The translations under genes were made by a program, and so were the position numbers. From NCBI GenBank assembly GCA_964508185.1, contig CAZDSS010000153.1:1-5189 (forward strand): 5,189 bases of DNA, read 5' to 3'. The notes under the pieces were generated by a model. The model saw nothing but the letters and a program-made list of their open reading frames with translations, was not told the origin of the DNA and did no database searches. Below, piece after piece: positions 4,654-5,189 of the stretch (positions within the stretch are counted from its first letter, which is position 1; every line of letters starts with the position of its first letter). The stretch is from CAZDSS01 sp964508185. Its GTDB lineage: Bacteria; Pseudomonadota; Alphaproteobacteria; Sphingomonadales; Govanellaceae.

Positions 4654-5189
4654 ATGTTCGGTCTTTCTAAACTTACGCGCAAGGTATTCGGCAGCAGCAA
4701 TGACCGGTATGTGCGCCGACTCCAGCCGAAAATTCAGCAGATCAACAGCCGCGAGGAAGCGCTGAAGGCCCTGAGCGACGACCAGCTTCGCGCCCGCACG
4801 GCGGAATTCAAGGAAAAGCTTAGGAACGGCGCCAAGCTCGACGACATCCTGGTCGACGCCTTCGCCACCGTGCGCGAGGCGGCGCGCCGCGTCCTCGGCC
4901 AGCGCCACTATGACGTCCAGCTCATCGGCGGCATCGTGCTGCACGAGGGCAAGATCACCGAGATGAAGACCGGGGAGGGCAAGACGCTGGTCGCGACCCT
5001 CGCCGCCTATCTCAACGCCCTCGAAGGCAAGGGCGTCCATGTGGTGACGGTGAACGACTACCTCGCCCGCCGTGACTCCGAATGGATGGGGCGGGTTTAT
5101 CGCTTCCTCGACCTCACCGTGGGCTGCGTGGTCCCCGGCATGATGGACCATGAGCGCAAGGCGGCCTATGCCTGCGACATCACCTACGC
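4654..5189 (+). CDS. secA: SecA, preprotein translocase ATPase (N-terminal part)
   Basis: The first 178 codons of SecA, the motor ATPase that drives unfolded preproteins through SecYEG at the inner membrane; the gene continues past the right edge. It begins MFGLSKLTRKVFGSSNDR, the standard short N-terminal helix of the family, followed by LSDDQLRARTAEFK (40-53) and ATVREAARRVLGQRHYDVQLIGG in 71-93. Walker A of nucleotide-binding domain 1 is EMKTGEGKT (103-111) with Lys110. GKGVHVVTVNDYLARRD (125-141), GLTVG-like DLTVGC (153-158) and YACDITY (172-178) match the family closely. The start is supported by the N-terminal match, although the ribosome binding site is weak (only GGA, 7 bases upstream). 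Another ATG begins 4 bases earlier in a different frame and stops after 6 codons. It is divergent from argJ. Identification is firm. Confidence 0.98.
   Translation, partial: MFGLSKLTRKVFGSSNDRYVRRLQPKIQQINSREEALKALSDDQLRARTAEFKEKLRNGAKLDDILVDAFATVREAARRVLGQRHYDVQLIGGIVLHEGKITEMKTGEGKTLVATLAAYLNALEGKGVHVVTVNDYLARRDSEWMGRVYRFLDLTVGCVVPGMMDHERKAAYACDITY

Noticed and set aside
4577..4765. A leader ORF of 62 codons overlapping the secA start, considered as a secretion monitor.
   Set aside because: It has no ribosome binding site, would begin before the predicted transcription start, shows no arrest motif or signal peptide, and most of it overlaps secA codons.

Overview
The window carries seven recognisable chromosomal genes and is ordinary core genome of a GC-rich bacterium. 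The gene set and several protein details point to an alphaproteobacterium: a methyltransferase-fold protein of the NDUFAF5 (complex I assembly) type, a short MutT of the alphaproteobacterial kind, and argJ followed by an acetyltransferase and mutT next to secA. This placement is inferred from family resemblance; genus cannot be decided from the sequence. I see no mobile element, CRISPR array, tRNA or rRNA.

Left part (1-1232): on the minus strand lie comF (425-1183) and then grxC (86-343), a monothiol/dithiol redox gene with its own likely promoter in the 81-base gap. Below grxC there may be the first 22 codons of a GTG-started gene that runs off the left edge. Middle (1233-2165): a plus-strand NDUFAF5-like SAM-fold gene is divergent from comF across 49 bases.

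Right part: mutT (2172-2615), a GNAT acetyltransferase (2612-3211) and argJ (3192-4442) form a tight minus-strand operon, transcribed argJ > GNAT > mutT, with both junctions overlapping. The methyltransferase-like gene and mutT converge with only 6 bases between their stops, which sit in a GC-rich hairpin. A 211-base AT-richer divergent control region (4443-4653) separates argJ from secA, which runs off the right edge after 178 codons.

The genes are mostly housekeeping: thiol redox (GrxC), possible DNA-uptake-related PRTase fold (ComF), respiratory complex I maturation (NDUFAF5-like), sanitising of oxidised nucleotides (MutT), arginine biosynthesis (ArgJ) and protein export (SecA). I found no convincing new multi-gene system. 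The points most worth a second look are the argJ/secA control region with its dyad and leader hairpin, the altered SAM motif of the NDUFAF5-like protein, and the unidentified gene start at the left edge.
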